Position numbers and translations under genes: made by a program. Positions 41,881 through 51,500 of a DNA stretch of 64,000 bases are shown here, piece by piece. A model generated the notes under the pieces. The model ran no database searches. It saw only the letters and a program-made list of their open reading frames with translations, and was not told where the DNA came from. The stretch spans positions 1 to 64,000 of the forward strand of contig DATJYO010000035.1 of the NCBI GenBank assembly GCA_035499555.1, written 5' to 3'. The first letter of the stretch is position 1, and every line of letters begins with the position of its first letter. This DNA is from Bog-159 sp035499555 (lineage in GTDB: Bacteria > Acidobacteriota > Terriglobia > Bryobacterales > Bryobacteraceae).

Positions 41881-43584
41881 TCAGGCCAACACCAGAATAT
41901 CACCCGACGCTGCCAGATCGCGTGCCGCGGGAGTCACGATGGTCTTGGGTCCGATGTAAATTCTGCGGGACTGCTGGATGGCGGTGCGCACGTCCGCTTC
42001 GCACACAAAATCCACCACTTGCGGCTGGGGCGCTTCGGCCGGTGCGGGTTGTTCGCAGGCACAGGCGCAGGCGGGCCTGGGCGGAGCCTCGCCTTGGGCC
42101 GGTTGCGGCGGCGCGGGTGCCGGCACGGCGGCCGCCCGGCGCGCCAGGAACCGGTCCACGATGTCCGCCGCCAAAGGCCTGGCCGTCCCGGCGGCCGCGG
42201 CGGTCTGGAGCGGTGTCTCGAATGCCTCCGCCGCCGTGCGTACGGCATACGCCAGGCGCTTGACGTTGTACAGATGCTGCGGGCCGACGTTGTCGCTGGT
42301 GATGTTGCCGGCCGCGGCGCCGCAGCCCAGCGTCATGGATGGAAACACGTTGGTGGTGATGCCCGTGGATCCCTGCGGCGCGGGCGTATTCACCAGCACG
42401 CGGTTGGCCGGCATGCGCTCCGCATATTGGCGGATGCGCGCATCGTCCCGGGAGTAAATGGCACACGTGTGTCCCAGCCCGCCGAACCGCAGCAGGCTTT
42501 CGCAAACGTCCATGCCCGCGGCGAAGTCTTTCACCCAGTACAGCGCCAACACCGGCGAGAGCTTTTCCATGGACAGCGGATGCTGTTTGCCGACGCCCTC
42601 CAGTTCCACCACCAGGATGGAAGTGTCGGGCGGAACTTGAAACCCGGCCATGCCGGCGATCTTGCCGGGCGCCTGTCCCACGCACGCCGGATTGATGGTC
42701 CAGTTGGGCGTCACCAGCAGACGGCCCAGCGCCTGCTTCTGATCCGCCGTGCAGAAGTGCGCCTTGCCGGTCTTCAGCTCCGCCAGGACCTGGGGCTTGA
42801 GCGTCTCTTCGCACACGATCGCCTGCTCGCTGGAGCACACCGTGCCGAAGTCGAACGATTTGCCCTCGATGACCTTGGCGATAGCATCCCGCACGTCGGC
42901 GGTGCGCTCGATGAGGACCGGCACGTTGCCCGGCCCCACGCCGAATGCCGGCTTGCCGCTCGAATAGGCGGCGCGCACGATGCCGTGCCCGCCGGTGGAG
43001 AGAATCACGCCGGTGCGCTCGTGCCGCATCAGGGCGTTGGTGCCGTCGATGCTGGCGTAACCCAGACACTGGATAATGTCTTCCGGCGCGCCCGCTTCGA
43101 CCGCCGCGCGATACAGCAGGTCGGCGGTAGCACAGGTGCAGCGCACCGCGCGCGGGTGCGGGCTGAGCACGATGGCGTTGCCGGCCTTGAGCGAGATCAG
43201 GATCTTGTAAATCGCGGTGGACGTGGGATTGGTGGTCGGCAGGATCGCCGCGACTACCCCGACGGGCACGGCGTACTCCACCACGCGCTCCTCGGGAATC
43301 TCGCGCAGCAGACCGACGGTGCGCATGCCGCGCATCCTGCGCGGCAGCAAATCCGCGTTCAGCAGGTTCTTGGCGATCTTGTCCTTGACGTTGCCGTAGC
43401 CGGTCTCTTCCACGGCCATGGCCGCCAGCCGCTCCGCGTTGGCGCGGCCCGCCGCGGCCATCCGTTCCACGATGGCATCCACCTGCTCCTGGCCGTACAC
43501 ACGATACTTCTTCCAGGCGGCGAAGGCCTTTTCTACCTTGGTTCGGACCTCTTGAATGGAGACGAGGTCTTTGTCTTCCAGCAT
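41881..43584 (-). CDS. CoA-acylating aldehyde dehydrogenase of a microcompartment, with long C-terminal tail
   Basis: 567 residues. Residues 1-455 are an EutE/PduP-type enzyme oxidising an aldehyde to acyl-CoA: NAD segment ILPTTNPTSTAIYKILISLKAGNAIVLSPHPRA, GVGPGNVPV, catalytic Cys250 in FDFGTVCSSEQAIV. The tail is unusual: an amphipathic helix at 472-486 like an encapsulation peptide, a Pro/Ala-rich linker with CACACAC (505-511), and a terminal block 523-567 (FVCEADVRTAI...TIVTPAARDLA) resembling the N-terminal segment of EutT-like microcompartment proteins. It shares a base with the BMC-H gene, so the two are co-made. Confidence 0.88.
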   Translation of the reverse strand: MLEDKDLVSIQEVRTKVEKAFAAWKKYRVYGQEQVDAIVERMAAAGRANAERLAAMAVEETGYGNVKDKIAKNLLNADLLPRRMRGMRTVGLLREIPEERVVEYAVPVGVVAAILPTTNPTSTAIYKILISLKAGNAIVLSPHPRAVRCTCATADLLYRAAVEAGAPEDIIQCLGYASIDGTNALMRHERTGVILSTGGHGIVRAAYSSGKPAFGVGPGNVPVLIERTADVRDAIAKVIEGKSFDFGTVCSSEQAIVCEETLKPQVLAELKTGKAHFCTADQKQALGRLLVTPNWTINPACVGQAPGKIAGMAGFQVPPDTSILVVELEGVGKQHPLSMEKLSPVLALYWVKDFAAGMDVCESLLRFGGLGHTCAIYSRDDARIRQYAERMPANRVLVNTPAPQGSTGITTNVFPSMTLGCGAAAGNITSDNVGPQHLYNVKRLAYAVRTAAEAFETPLQTAAAAGTARPLAADIVDRFLARRAAAVPAPAPPQPAQGEAPPRPACACACEQPAPAEAPQPQVVDFVCEADVRTAIQQSRRIYIGPKTIVTPAARDLAASGDILVLA

Positions 43585-43877
43585 CAGCCGAGCGACTTCT
43601 TGACCGGTCCGGCGCCGGGCAGCACCTTCTCGGTCTCTTCATGCGGGCGGGGGATCACGTGCACAGCCACCAGTTCCCCCACGCGGCGGGCCGCCGCGGC
43701 GCCCGCGTCTGTGGCTGCCTTGACGGCGCCCACGTCGCCCCGGACGCTGACTACCACGTAGCCGGCGCCGATGAATTCCTTGCCGGTGAGCACCACGTTG
43801 GCCGTCTTCACCATGGCATCGGCCGCTTCAATAGCGCCCGTTAGTCCCTTTGTTTCAATCAGGCCAAGGGCCTCCAT
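43584..43877 (-). CDS. BMC-H microcompartment shell protein (PduA/EutM-like)
   Basis: 97 residues forming the hexameric BMC-H tile: MEALGLIETKGLTGAIEAADAMVKTANVVL, GYVVVSVRGDVGAVKAATDAGAAAARRVGELVAVHVIPRPH. The pore-lining motif is GAGY where PduA has GSGL, so the pore is likely altered. The C-terminus ends VKKSLG. It is the first gene of the unit, upstream of the aldehyde dehydrogenase. No pentameric BMC-P, BMC-T, alcohol dehydrogenase, phosphotransacylase or signature enzyme gene is in the window. Confidence 0.95.
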   Translation of the reverse strand: MEALGLIETKGLTGAIEAADAMVKTANVVLTGKEFIGAGYVVVSVRGDVGAVKAATDAGAAAARRVGELVAVHVIPRPHEETEKVLPGAGPVKKSLG

Positions 43878-44033
43878 TTTGCCTCCCAGTGCGGAATGAA
43901 TCTCTACCCTATCACAGAAACGGCCGCCCCGGTACGCGTGGCGATGCCGCCGATCCCGGTTCTGGAACGTAATACCTAAGTTTATATTTCAGTCTCTCAG
44001 GCCTGTTGATAGTATTTAGTTTCAGTGCCAGGC
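43878..44033. other. Divergent intergenic region, BMC unit versus zinc-finger gene
   Basis: 156 bases less GC-rich than the genes on either side (AATACCTAAGTTTATATTTCAG, TTGATAGTATTTAG). It must hold both divergent promoters. No clear hexamer pair or hairpin is assignable. Confidence 0.4.
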
Positions 44034-44408
44034 ATGCTCGATCTCACCCGGAACCACTGCTCCGACGAAGACCTGGAGCAATACTCGCTAGGCCGGCTGG
44101 TCCGGTCCCGCGACAGATTCGAAGAACATCTGATCCTCTGCCCTGAGTGCCGGGCCCGCCTGGAGCGTATCGAGCCGTACAATTTCGTGCACGACACCGC
44201 GGACGGACCGTTCTACTCGCGCATCACCCGCCTGCGCTCCGGAACCTTCCATGCCCGGCACTGGAGCCTGACGCTGAAAGGCGGCAAGGAATACCGGTCG
44301 CGGCAGGGCGCCCGGGCATACCTGCAGCGGTCCTTCTCGGAGATGTTCCCCGAACACGTCTGCTCCCCGGGTTGCGGCAGCACCAAGCTGCGCGGCGACC
44401 CCAATTAG
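44034..44408 (+). CDS. Small zinc-finger (anti-sigma-like) protein
   Basis: 124 residues from the ATG at 44034; a GTG at 44025 is an alternative. The first 45 residues (HCSDEDLEQYSLGRL...FEEHLILCPECRARLE) carry the zinc-binding H-x3-C-x2-C pattern of zf-HC2/ZAS anti-sigma domains. There is no membrane helix. The rest (HARHWSLTLKGGKEYRSRQGARAYLQRSFSEMFPEHVCSPGC) ends in another Cys pair that may bind metal. No sigma factor gene is adjacent. It converges on the glycosidase gene, sharing a stop codon. Confidence 0.7.
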   Translation: MLDLTRNHCSDEDLEQYSLGRLVRSRDRFEEHLILCPECRARLERIEPYNFVHDTADGPFYSRITRLRSGTFHARHWSLTLKGGKEYRSRQGARAYLQRSFSEMFPEHVCSPGCGSTKLRGDPN

Positions 44409-47284
44409 TTTCCGACCGGTAATTGTACGGGCGCGCTGGATGTGCCGTTTACGGTGATGATGAGCGGATAGTCGCCGCTCGCGAGCGGCGGCACCTGGAT
44501 ATTGGCCTGGGCCAGCCCGGCGTAGTACGGGGCCAGCCCCAAAAATTGGACCGGCGCGTCCACACCCCCAATGGTCGCCGAGAAGGAAAGGGCTGCGCGC
44601 GCCAACGGATCCGCCGGTGCGCCAAAACCATCCAGCGGAGTATTGGTCACGCTGCCGATCCCCGTCAGGTAGGCCACGATCACCGAACCGCTTTTTGCCG
44701 GGTGGGCCGCCGTCAGCAGGTTCCCCTGCGCATCCGTGGCGGCAGCCACGTTGCCCTCTAATTGAAAGATCCCGGGCGCCGCGGCGCCGATCGTTAACGG
44801 ATATTCCAGGCTCATGCCCAGCGGCGAGCGGACCATCAGAATCGCGTTGCCGGCCTGCGCTTCAAACGGGACCTGAAAGTTGATCTGTCCGGAATCCGTG
44901 TACAGCATCGGGCCGTAAAAGCCGTTGATGGAAACGCTGACCGCGCCCAGATCGTCCGGCAGCGGCAGCGTATGCGGTTGGGAAGGTTGGGCGGCGAACC
45001 CGGAACCGAATATCGTAGCCAGGCTGCCGGGCGCGATATTGCCCGCAAAGCTCGCGGCATTGGTCACCGCGCCGATCGACGGCGCAGTCACACAGCAGGA
45101 CGAGATCAGAACAGGTGAGTCGGTTACGGTCAGCGTGTTTCCCGCCACCGGCGCCGCATGGCCGAAGATATCGCGGACCGTGCGCGCCTGGATCGCGGCC
45201 GGAATCGGGAACTGTACAGCCGCGGCCGGATTCCAGACGATCATGCCCTGATCGCCGGTGGCCAGTGTAATCGAGATCTGCCACGTGCCGGCCGCATCGA
45301 TGGCCGCGCCGGTCAGCGACGCCCCCGCCAGCCAGTCGAACAGGTAACGATATGCCTGCCCGGCCTCGGTGAGAGCCCGTGGATCGTTCTCTTCGGTGCC
45401 CACGCAGAAGGAGGTAGCGCGGCCCCAAGTGTACCAGTCATAACGTCCGGAGCCGTATGCCAGGTCCGTCAGATATTTGCGTGTCAAATAAGCGGCTGCC
45501 TGAGCGGGCGGCGTGGTGGTGTCGCCGGACGCGCCCTCGGTGTCCCACAAAGGCGTCGCGCCCATGCCGTACTTATTCATCACCAGGCGCACGTTGGCAA
45601 TTTGCGAGCCGGTGGCTTCCGGCGGCGTGGTGTAGAAATGGTGGCCGATGACGTCGACGTACCGGCCCGCGCCCGCGGCGAGGAATGTGTCCAGGTAGCC
45701 GGCTGAGTAAGCCGCGGGCGAGATCACGGTGTTCTCGGGGTCCACGCTTTTCAGAATCTGGTATGCCTCTTGGGTGAGCTGCGCCAGTTGCGCGACCGTT
45801 CCCGAGAAGTACGTCGTGTCGTTCGGCTCGTTCCAGATCTCGTAGTAGCGGATGCGGCTCCGGTAGCGTTGCGCAACCGCGGTGATGTAGTCGCGCCAGT
45901 CCTGAATGTCGGTGGGCGGCGCCGGCGCACCCGCACCCACATAGTTCACGTCGTCCGGATTGGAGGACGCCCAAGCCGGCGTCTGGCCCAGGGTGAGGAT
46001 GATATCCGGGACGCCGTTCTGCTCGGCCGCCGCGACCCAGGTATCGAGCGGCGCGAAGTTCCACACCCCGCGCAGCGGCTCGAGCGCGGTCCAGGAGGTG
46101 CCGGAATCCCACAGGCGCAGAGTGCCGAAGCGCGCCGCCGGCCATGGCACGCCCCCCGACACGGGTTGCCCGTTGGCGTCCGTGAACGCGGCATCATCCA
46201 CGAAGAATGTTCCGGGCGTGGCGCCCTGGATCATCAGCAGGATCGCGCCGGTATCATTCACCAGCCCGGTCGCGGAGAACCGCTGCCAGTCTCCCGTGAG
46301 CGGCGCGGCGCTGAGCGCGTAGTAGGTGTAAGGAGCGTTCTGGTCTTGCAGGATTACATTGACCGTCAAGCCCGGATCGCCGCGCAGCCAGACGCTGAAC
46401 GTGTAGACGGCTCCGGGGATTACCGTGACCGGCTGCACCAGTTGCACGGCGCCGCTCCGCACCGCCTGCACGCTGACCATTTGGGCGGCCGCGCCGCCGT
46501 GCGGATTGGCGGTGTCTTCCGCGTAGGCGACGGTCACGTCGGCCCACGAAGAATTGTCGTTCCAGCCATAGGCGACGTCGCCGGAAATCGGATTGTTTTG
46601 CCCGGCGGAAATGAAGGGCGGTTCGAAGCCGGCATTGGCTGGCATGCTTTCCAGGAAATTTCCGACGTGGATGCCGAAAAACGACGCCTGAATGGGACCC
46701 AGGTTGGGTGTGGGCGGCGGCGCGCCGCTCACGTACGAAACGCTGGCATCGTCGATCCAGACCGTGCCGGGTGCATCGAGGGCGATCATGAGCAGCGCAT
46801 TGGTGTTGACCACGATGTAGCCCTGGATGGTGATCTGCTGCCAATCCGCGGTGAGGGCAGTGAAGGTATCGGTGTACGATTCGTAAGGCGGCGCCGCGTC
46901 CTGTATCCGCAGAACGGCGCGCGTGCCGGACGCCCCGCGCATCCACACCGAAGCCGTATACAGCGATCCGCCGGTTATGGGGATACCCTGCTGGAACTGC
47001 GCCTCGCCGTTCGGCACCGAGAGGACTTCCATCTTCTGGCACGCGGCGCCGCTATGCGGGTTGTTGAATTCCTGGGCATACTGCACGGTCGAGTTGGACC
47101 ACGTGGAGTTGTCCGACCAGCCGCTGGCAATCTGGCCGCTTATGAAGCCGTTGTTGCCCGAGACCGCGAAATACGGATTCTCGAAACCCGGATTGGCCAG
47201 CGGCACATTCGCCGGCATGGCGGCGCGCAAGGCCGCCGCCGCGAATAGCAGGAGAGGAACCGGCCTGGAACCCATCGCCACCAT
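44405..47284 (-). CDS. Secreted GH39-like glycoside hydrolase with two CBM-like domains and TIGR03437 domain
   Basis: 959 residues with a signal peptide (to about residue 23). Two CBM4/9-like jelly-roll domains at about 28-185 and 212-368 share the block NPGFENP/NAGFEPPF...SGxxAxGWxDNSxW and a WIDDA/FVDDA end. A TIM barrel of GH39 type follows (about 380-660) with acid/base Glu486 in YYEIWNEPND and likely nucleophile Glu583 in PLWDTEGA. The C-terminal TIGR03437 domain starts near residue 728 (NAASFAGNIAPGSLATIFGSGF). It probably degrades plant or fungal polysaccharide outside the cell. Confidence 0.82.
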   Translation of the reverse strand: MVAMGSRPVPLLLFAAAALRAAMPANVPLANPGFENPYFAVSGNNGFISGQIASGWSDNSTWSNSTVQYAQEFNNPHSGAACQKMEVLSVPNGEAQFQQGIPITGGSLYTASVWMRGASGTRAVLRIQDAAPPYESYTDTFTALTADWQQITIQGYIVVNTNALLMIALDAPGTVWIDDASVSYVSGAPPPTPNLGPIQASFFGIHVGNFLESMPANAGFEPPFISAGQNNPISGDVAYGWNDNSSWADVTVAYAEDTANPHGGAAAQMVSVQAVRSGAVQLVQPVTVIPGAVYTFSVWLRGDPGLTVNVILQDQNAPYTYYALSAAPLTGDWQRFSATGLVNDTGAILLMIQGATPGTFFVDDAAFTDANGQPVSGGVPWPAARFGTLRLWDSGTSWTALEPLRGVWNFAPLDTWVAAAEQNGVPDIILTLGQTPAWASSNPDDVNYVGAGAPAPPTDIQDWRDYITAVAQRYRSRIRYYEIWNEPNDTTYFSGTVAQLAQLTQEAYQILKSVDPENTVISPAAYSAGYLDTFLAAGAGRYVDVIGHHFYTTPPEATGSQIANVRLVMNKYGMGATPLWDTEGASGDTTTPPAQAAAYLTRKYLTDLAYGSGRYDWYTWGRATSFCVGTEENDPRALTEAGQAYRYLFDWLAGASLTGAAIDAAGTWQISITLATGDQGMIVWNPAAAVQFPIPAAIQARTVRDIFGHAAPVAGNTLTVTDSPVLISSCCVTAPSIGAVTNAASFAGNIAPGSLATIFGSGFAAQPSQPHTLPLPDDLGAVSVSINGFYGPMLYTDSGQINFQVPFEAQAGNAILMVRSPLGMSLEYPLTIGAAAPGIFQLEGNVAAATDAQGNLLTAAHPAKSGSVIVAYLTGIGSVTNTPLDGFGAPADPLARAALSFSATIGGVDAPVQFLGLAPYYAGLAQANIQVPPLASGDYPLIITVNGTSSAPVQLPVGN

Positions 47285-47375
47285 TGTCGCGCGGTTCTCC
47301 GATTGTGCGTTTTCATTATAAGGATAAGCAGGCCTTCATCACTGATATAATAGGTCCCGAATTGGGGTTGTAGAA

Positions 47376-48542
47376 ATGGATGGCATGCTGGGCCTGGTGA
47401 TGACGGGTGGGGGCGCTCGTGGAGCCTACCAGGCCGGGGTATTGCAGCGCATCGGCAAACTGAAGAACGTTCGCGCGCGCGGCAACCCTTTTCCCATCAT
47501 CGGCGGGGCCTCCGCGGGAGCCATCAATGGATGCGCCCTGGCGGCGGGCAGCGACGACTTTTCCGCGGTCACCGACACCATTGCGCAACTGTGGTCCGAG
47601 CTCAAGCCGTCGGACGTGTTCCGCTGCGACCTCCGCACCCAGGCCCAGAATTCGTTGACCTGGATCATCGATCTGTCCTTTGGCGGCATCCTGGGCGGCG
47701 GCAATGCGCACTCCCTGCTGGACGCCGCGCCTTTGCGGCACTACCTGGCGTCCCATGTCGATTGCAGCCGGATCGATGCCAATATCAAGCGCGGGCATCT
47801 CTACGCCCTGGCGGTTTCGGCCACCAACTACAACTCCGGCAAGAGCTACCTTTTCATTCAGGGCAAAAAGGGACATCCCATGTGGAACCGGAGCCGGCGC
47901 GTGACCCTGGCCACCAAAATCACCATCGATCACGTCTGCGCCTCCGCGGCCATTCCGCTGGTGTTCCGGCCGGTCAAACTGCAGACCGCGCAGGGCACCG
48001 CTTTCTTCGGCGACGGCTGTGTGCGCCTCCAGCAGCCGCTCAGTCCGGTGGTCCGCCTGGGCGCCGGGAGGATCTTGGCCATCGGCGTCCGCTGCGAGAA
48101 ACTGGAACATCAGGAGGAAGCCGCGGATCCCCGGGACCCGTCGCTGGCCCAGATCATGGGAGTGCTCTTCAACGTCATGTTCCTGGACCACCTGGCCACC
48201 GACATCGAGCATTTGGAGAGACTGAACCAGTTGCTCCGGAACGGCCGTATCAGCCAGTCCGGCACCGACGGCTGCGAGCGTATGCGGCCGCTCCAGACGC
48301 TGTTGATCACGCCGTCCGTGGACCTGTCCGACCTGGCGGAGGAGCACCAGAAGGACATGCCGTACCTGATCCAGTATTTCGTGAACAGCCTGGGCCGGGA
48401 CGCGGCTTCCTGTGCCGATCTGATGAGCTACCTGTTGTTCACTTCCAAGTTCACGCGGGACCTGATCGAGATCGGCTACACGGATGCTGACGACCGCGCC
48501 GATGAAATCGAGGATTTCCTGAACCAGGACGTCACGGATTGA
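47376..48542 (+). CDS. Patatin-like phospholipase
   Basis: 388 residues. The patatin catalytic elements are present: the oxyanion loop MTGGGARGAYQAGVL, the nucleophile elbow GGASAGAING (GxSxG) and the catalytic-Asp region FFGDGCVRL, where the usual DG-G/A reads DGC. The C-terminal 200 residues are helical with no recognised domain. Likely a cytosolic lipid acyl hydrolase. No signal peptide. Its end overlaps the convergent giant gene by 11 bases. Confidence 0.88.
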   Translation: MDGMLGLVMTGGGARGAYQAGVLQRIGKLKNVRARGNPFPIIGGASAGAINGCALAAGSDDFSAVTDTIAQLWSELKPSDVFRCDLRTQAQNSLTWIIDLSFGGILGGGNAHSLLDAAPLRHYLASHVDCSRIDANIKRGHLYALAVSATNYNSGKSYLFIQGKKGHPMWNRSRRVTLATKITIDHVCASAAIPLVFRPVKLQTAQGTAFFGDGCVRLQQPLSPVVRLGAGRILAIGVRCEKLEHQEEAADPRDPSLAQIMGVLFNVMFLDHLATDIEHLERLNQLLRNGRISQSGTDGCERMRPLQTLLITPSVDLSDLAEEHQKDMPYLIQYFVNSLGRDAASCADLMSYLLFTSKFTRDLIEIGYTDADDRADEIEDFLNQDVTD

Positions 48543-51500
48543 CCGTCAGCGTGTTCGTCGCCGAATAACCCTGGTAAGTCGCCGTAATGGTGACGGTAGT
48601 GCTCGTGGTGACGGTTCCCGTTACGAAACTGAATCGCGATGACACGTTGCTGCCCGCTGGGACGGCTACGCTGGCGGGCACCGGCGCGGCATTCGAATCC
48701 GTGCTGGAGAGCGAAACTGTGATACCGCCGCTCGGCGCTGTGCCGTTCATGACCACCGTACCGGTGATGGTTTTTCCGCCCTTGGCGCTGGTCTGGGACA
48801 GGTTGAGAGTGTACGGCACGAGCGGGTAGACCGTAATGGTGACGGAGGCGCTGCCGCCATTGTAAGTGGCAGTGATGATTACGGGCGTTCCCACCGAAAC
48901 GTTGCTCGTACTGATCTTGAATTGGGCCGACGTGATGGCGCCGGCGCCCACTCGCACATAAGACGGCGGCAGCGCGACCGCCGGATTGCTGCTGGTGAGC
49001 GTCACATTCGCCCCGGAGGATGGAGCGGGCGCCAGCAGAGTCACCGTGGCGGCGACGTTCGTGCCGCCGGCCGGCGAGAGCGAGTTGGGATCGATGGAAG
49101 CCACCGTGTTCGGATTGACCGTGAGAACGGCCGTGGCATTCGATCCGGCCGCCGTGGCGGTGATCGTTACCGCGGTGGCGTTGGCCACCAGTGCGGTCGT
49201 AATCGTAAAGGGCGCGGACACGCTGCTTCCCTCGGCAACCGTTACGGATGGCGGAACCCCGGCTACCAGCGGTTTGGAACTGGAAAGGGCCACGGTCAAT
49301 CCGCCCGCCGGCGCCACACCCAGCAGATTCACGACGTTGGCCGTGGTGGAAAGGCCGCCGGCCACGGCCGATGGCGACAGGGCCACCGCGCCCGGCACCG
49401 CGGGCAATACGTTCAGCGTAGCGGTGGCAATTGCTCCCGTAACTCCGGTCAGGGTAGCAGTGATGGTGACCGCGGTGGACGATGAAACGCCGTTGGTCGC
49501 GATGTTGAAAGACGGCGAGGCCGTGGCGCCGCCCGGCACCGTGACCGAGGACGGCACCGAAGCCACAGCCGGGTTCGAAGAAGTCAGATTGATGGCGAGG
49601 CCGCCCGCCGGCGCCGCGGCAGCCAGGCTGATGGTGTTGGGAGTCAGGGTAACTCCGCCGTACGGGGAGCTTCCCGCCAGGCTGAAGGAGGCGCCCAAGG
49701 GATTGACCGTGAGCACGGCATTACCGGTCGACCCGCTGGCAGTCGCGGAGATCGTCACCGGCGTACTGCTGGTCACCAGCGCAGTCGTCACGGTGAAAGG
49801 CGCGGACACGGTAGCGCCGGCCGCTACGGTGACCGAAGCCGGTACGGAAGCCACCGCCGGATTGGAACTGGAGAGCGCGACCATCGTGCCGCCCGCCGGC
49901 GCCGCACTGCTCAAGGTGACCGTATTCGAAGCCACGGATACGCCGCCCAACGTGGCGCTTTGGGACAGGCCCACGGTAACCCCGCCGGCGATGCCGATAC
50001 CGCTCAACGCGAGGGTCTGCGGCGACTCGGCGGCGTTGTCGGTAAGAGTCAGCGTGCCGGTGAGCGTCCCCGCCGCAGCCGGGCTGAAGGTTACGGTGAC
50101 GGTGCAACTGCCGCCCGATGGAACCGGCGCCGTGCAGGTGTTGGTCTGGGAGAAATTGCCGGTGACACCGATCGAGCCCATGTTCAACAGGGCGCTGCCG
50201 CTATTGGTGATGGTCAGGGCCTGGGTGCCGGTACTGCCCACGGCGACGTTGCCGAAACTCAACGATGTATTGGACAGCGCCGCGAACGGCGATTGCAGCA
50301 TGATCGCGATATTGTTGGTGGCCGGCATCGTCACCACCACATCGAGGCTGCCGTCGTTGTTGAAATCTCCCATGACCATGGCGCCGGCGCCGGGAGCCGA
50401 ACCGTATTGCAGCAGTTGGCCGAAGGTGACGGCGCTGTTCACCGACAGAGTCACCAGGCTGTCATCCGCATTGCTGGCCACGACCAGTTCCAGGGTGCCG
50501 TCACCGTTGACATCGCCCGCGGCGACGGCTACGGGGGCGGGCGAGAGCCGCGCGGCCTGCGACGGTCCCACCGTGAACGTGCCATCTCCATTGCCGAGAT
50601 ACACGTTCAGGGACTGGGCCAGGTTATTCACGGCGACCAGGTCCAGCTTGCCATCGCCGTTGAAATCCGCGGTGACCAGCGACACCGAGTCGGCGGTACT
50701 GTAAGCCACGCCGGCCAGATAGGTCCCGTCGCCGTGGTTCAGCAGAACCGTAACGGAGCCGCCGGGGGTGATGTCATTGGCCACTGCCAGGTCCGGCTTG
50801 CCATCGCCATTGAAGTCCCCGGCTACCAGCGCGCTGGGATTCTGGCCGGCGGGATAGTCCACATTTGCCGCGAACGAGCCGTCGCCCTTGCCTGCCAGGA
50901 TGGACACCGTGTTGTCGGCCGCATTGGCCACGGCCAGATCCACGTTGCCGTCCCCGTCCACATCGGCGATGAGGAGGGCCACGGGCCGGTTGCCGGTAGG
51001 ATAAACCGTCTGCGGCGCGAACAGGCCGCCGCCGGTGCCCAGCAGGACGGATACGGTATTATCCGCGCGGTCGGCCACCACCAGGTCCGGAATTCCATCG
51101 TGGTTCAAATCGCCGATGGCTACGGCTTGCGGCTGCGTGCCGGCGGGGTAGTCCACGCTGGGAGCAAAAGTCCCGTCGCCATTGCCCATCCACACCGAAA
51201 CCGTGTTGGCCGCCAGGTTGGTGACCGCCAGGTCCAGTTTGCCGTCGCCATTCAGATCGGCGGCGGCCAGGGCCGAAGGATTCGCGCCGGCCGGAAACAC
51301 GGTGGTATCCAAGACCGGCACAGGATTCGGATAGGAAACGGGCAGCCACCCGATATTCGATTGGCCGCCGCCCGGGCCGGGATTCACCACACTCAAGGAG
51401 CCGGTAACCGGCCCGGATACGTCCGCGGGGGTCAAGGAGACAGACAATTGGGAGCCGCCGACGTAAGTGGTCGTGCGGGGACTCCCGTTCCAGTAAACGG

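Noticed and set aside
42019..43761. Long plus-strand frame opposite the aldehyde dehydrogenase and BMC genes
   Set aside because: Low-complexity antisense product; the minus strand encodes recognisable proteins.
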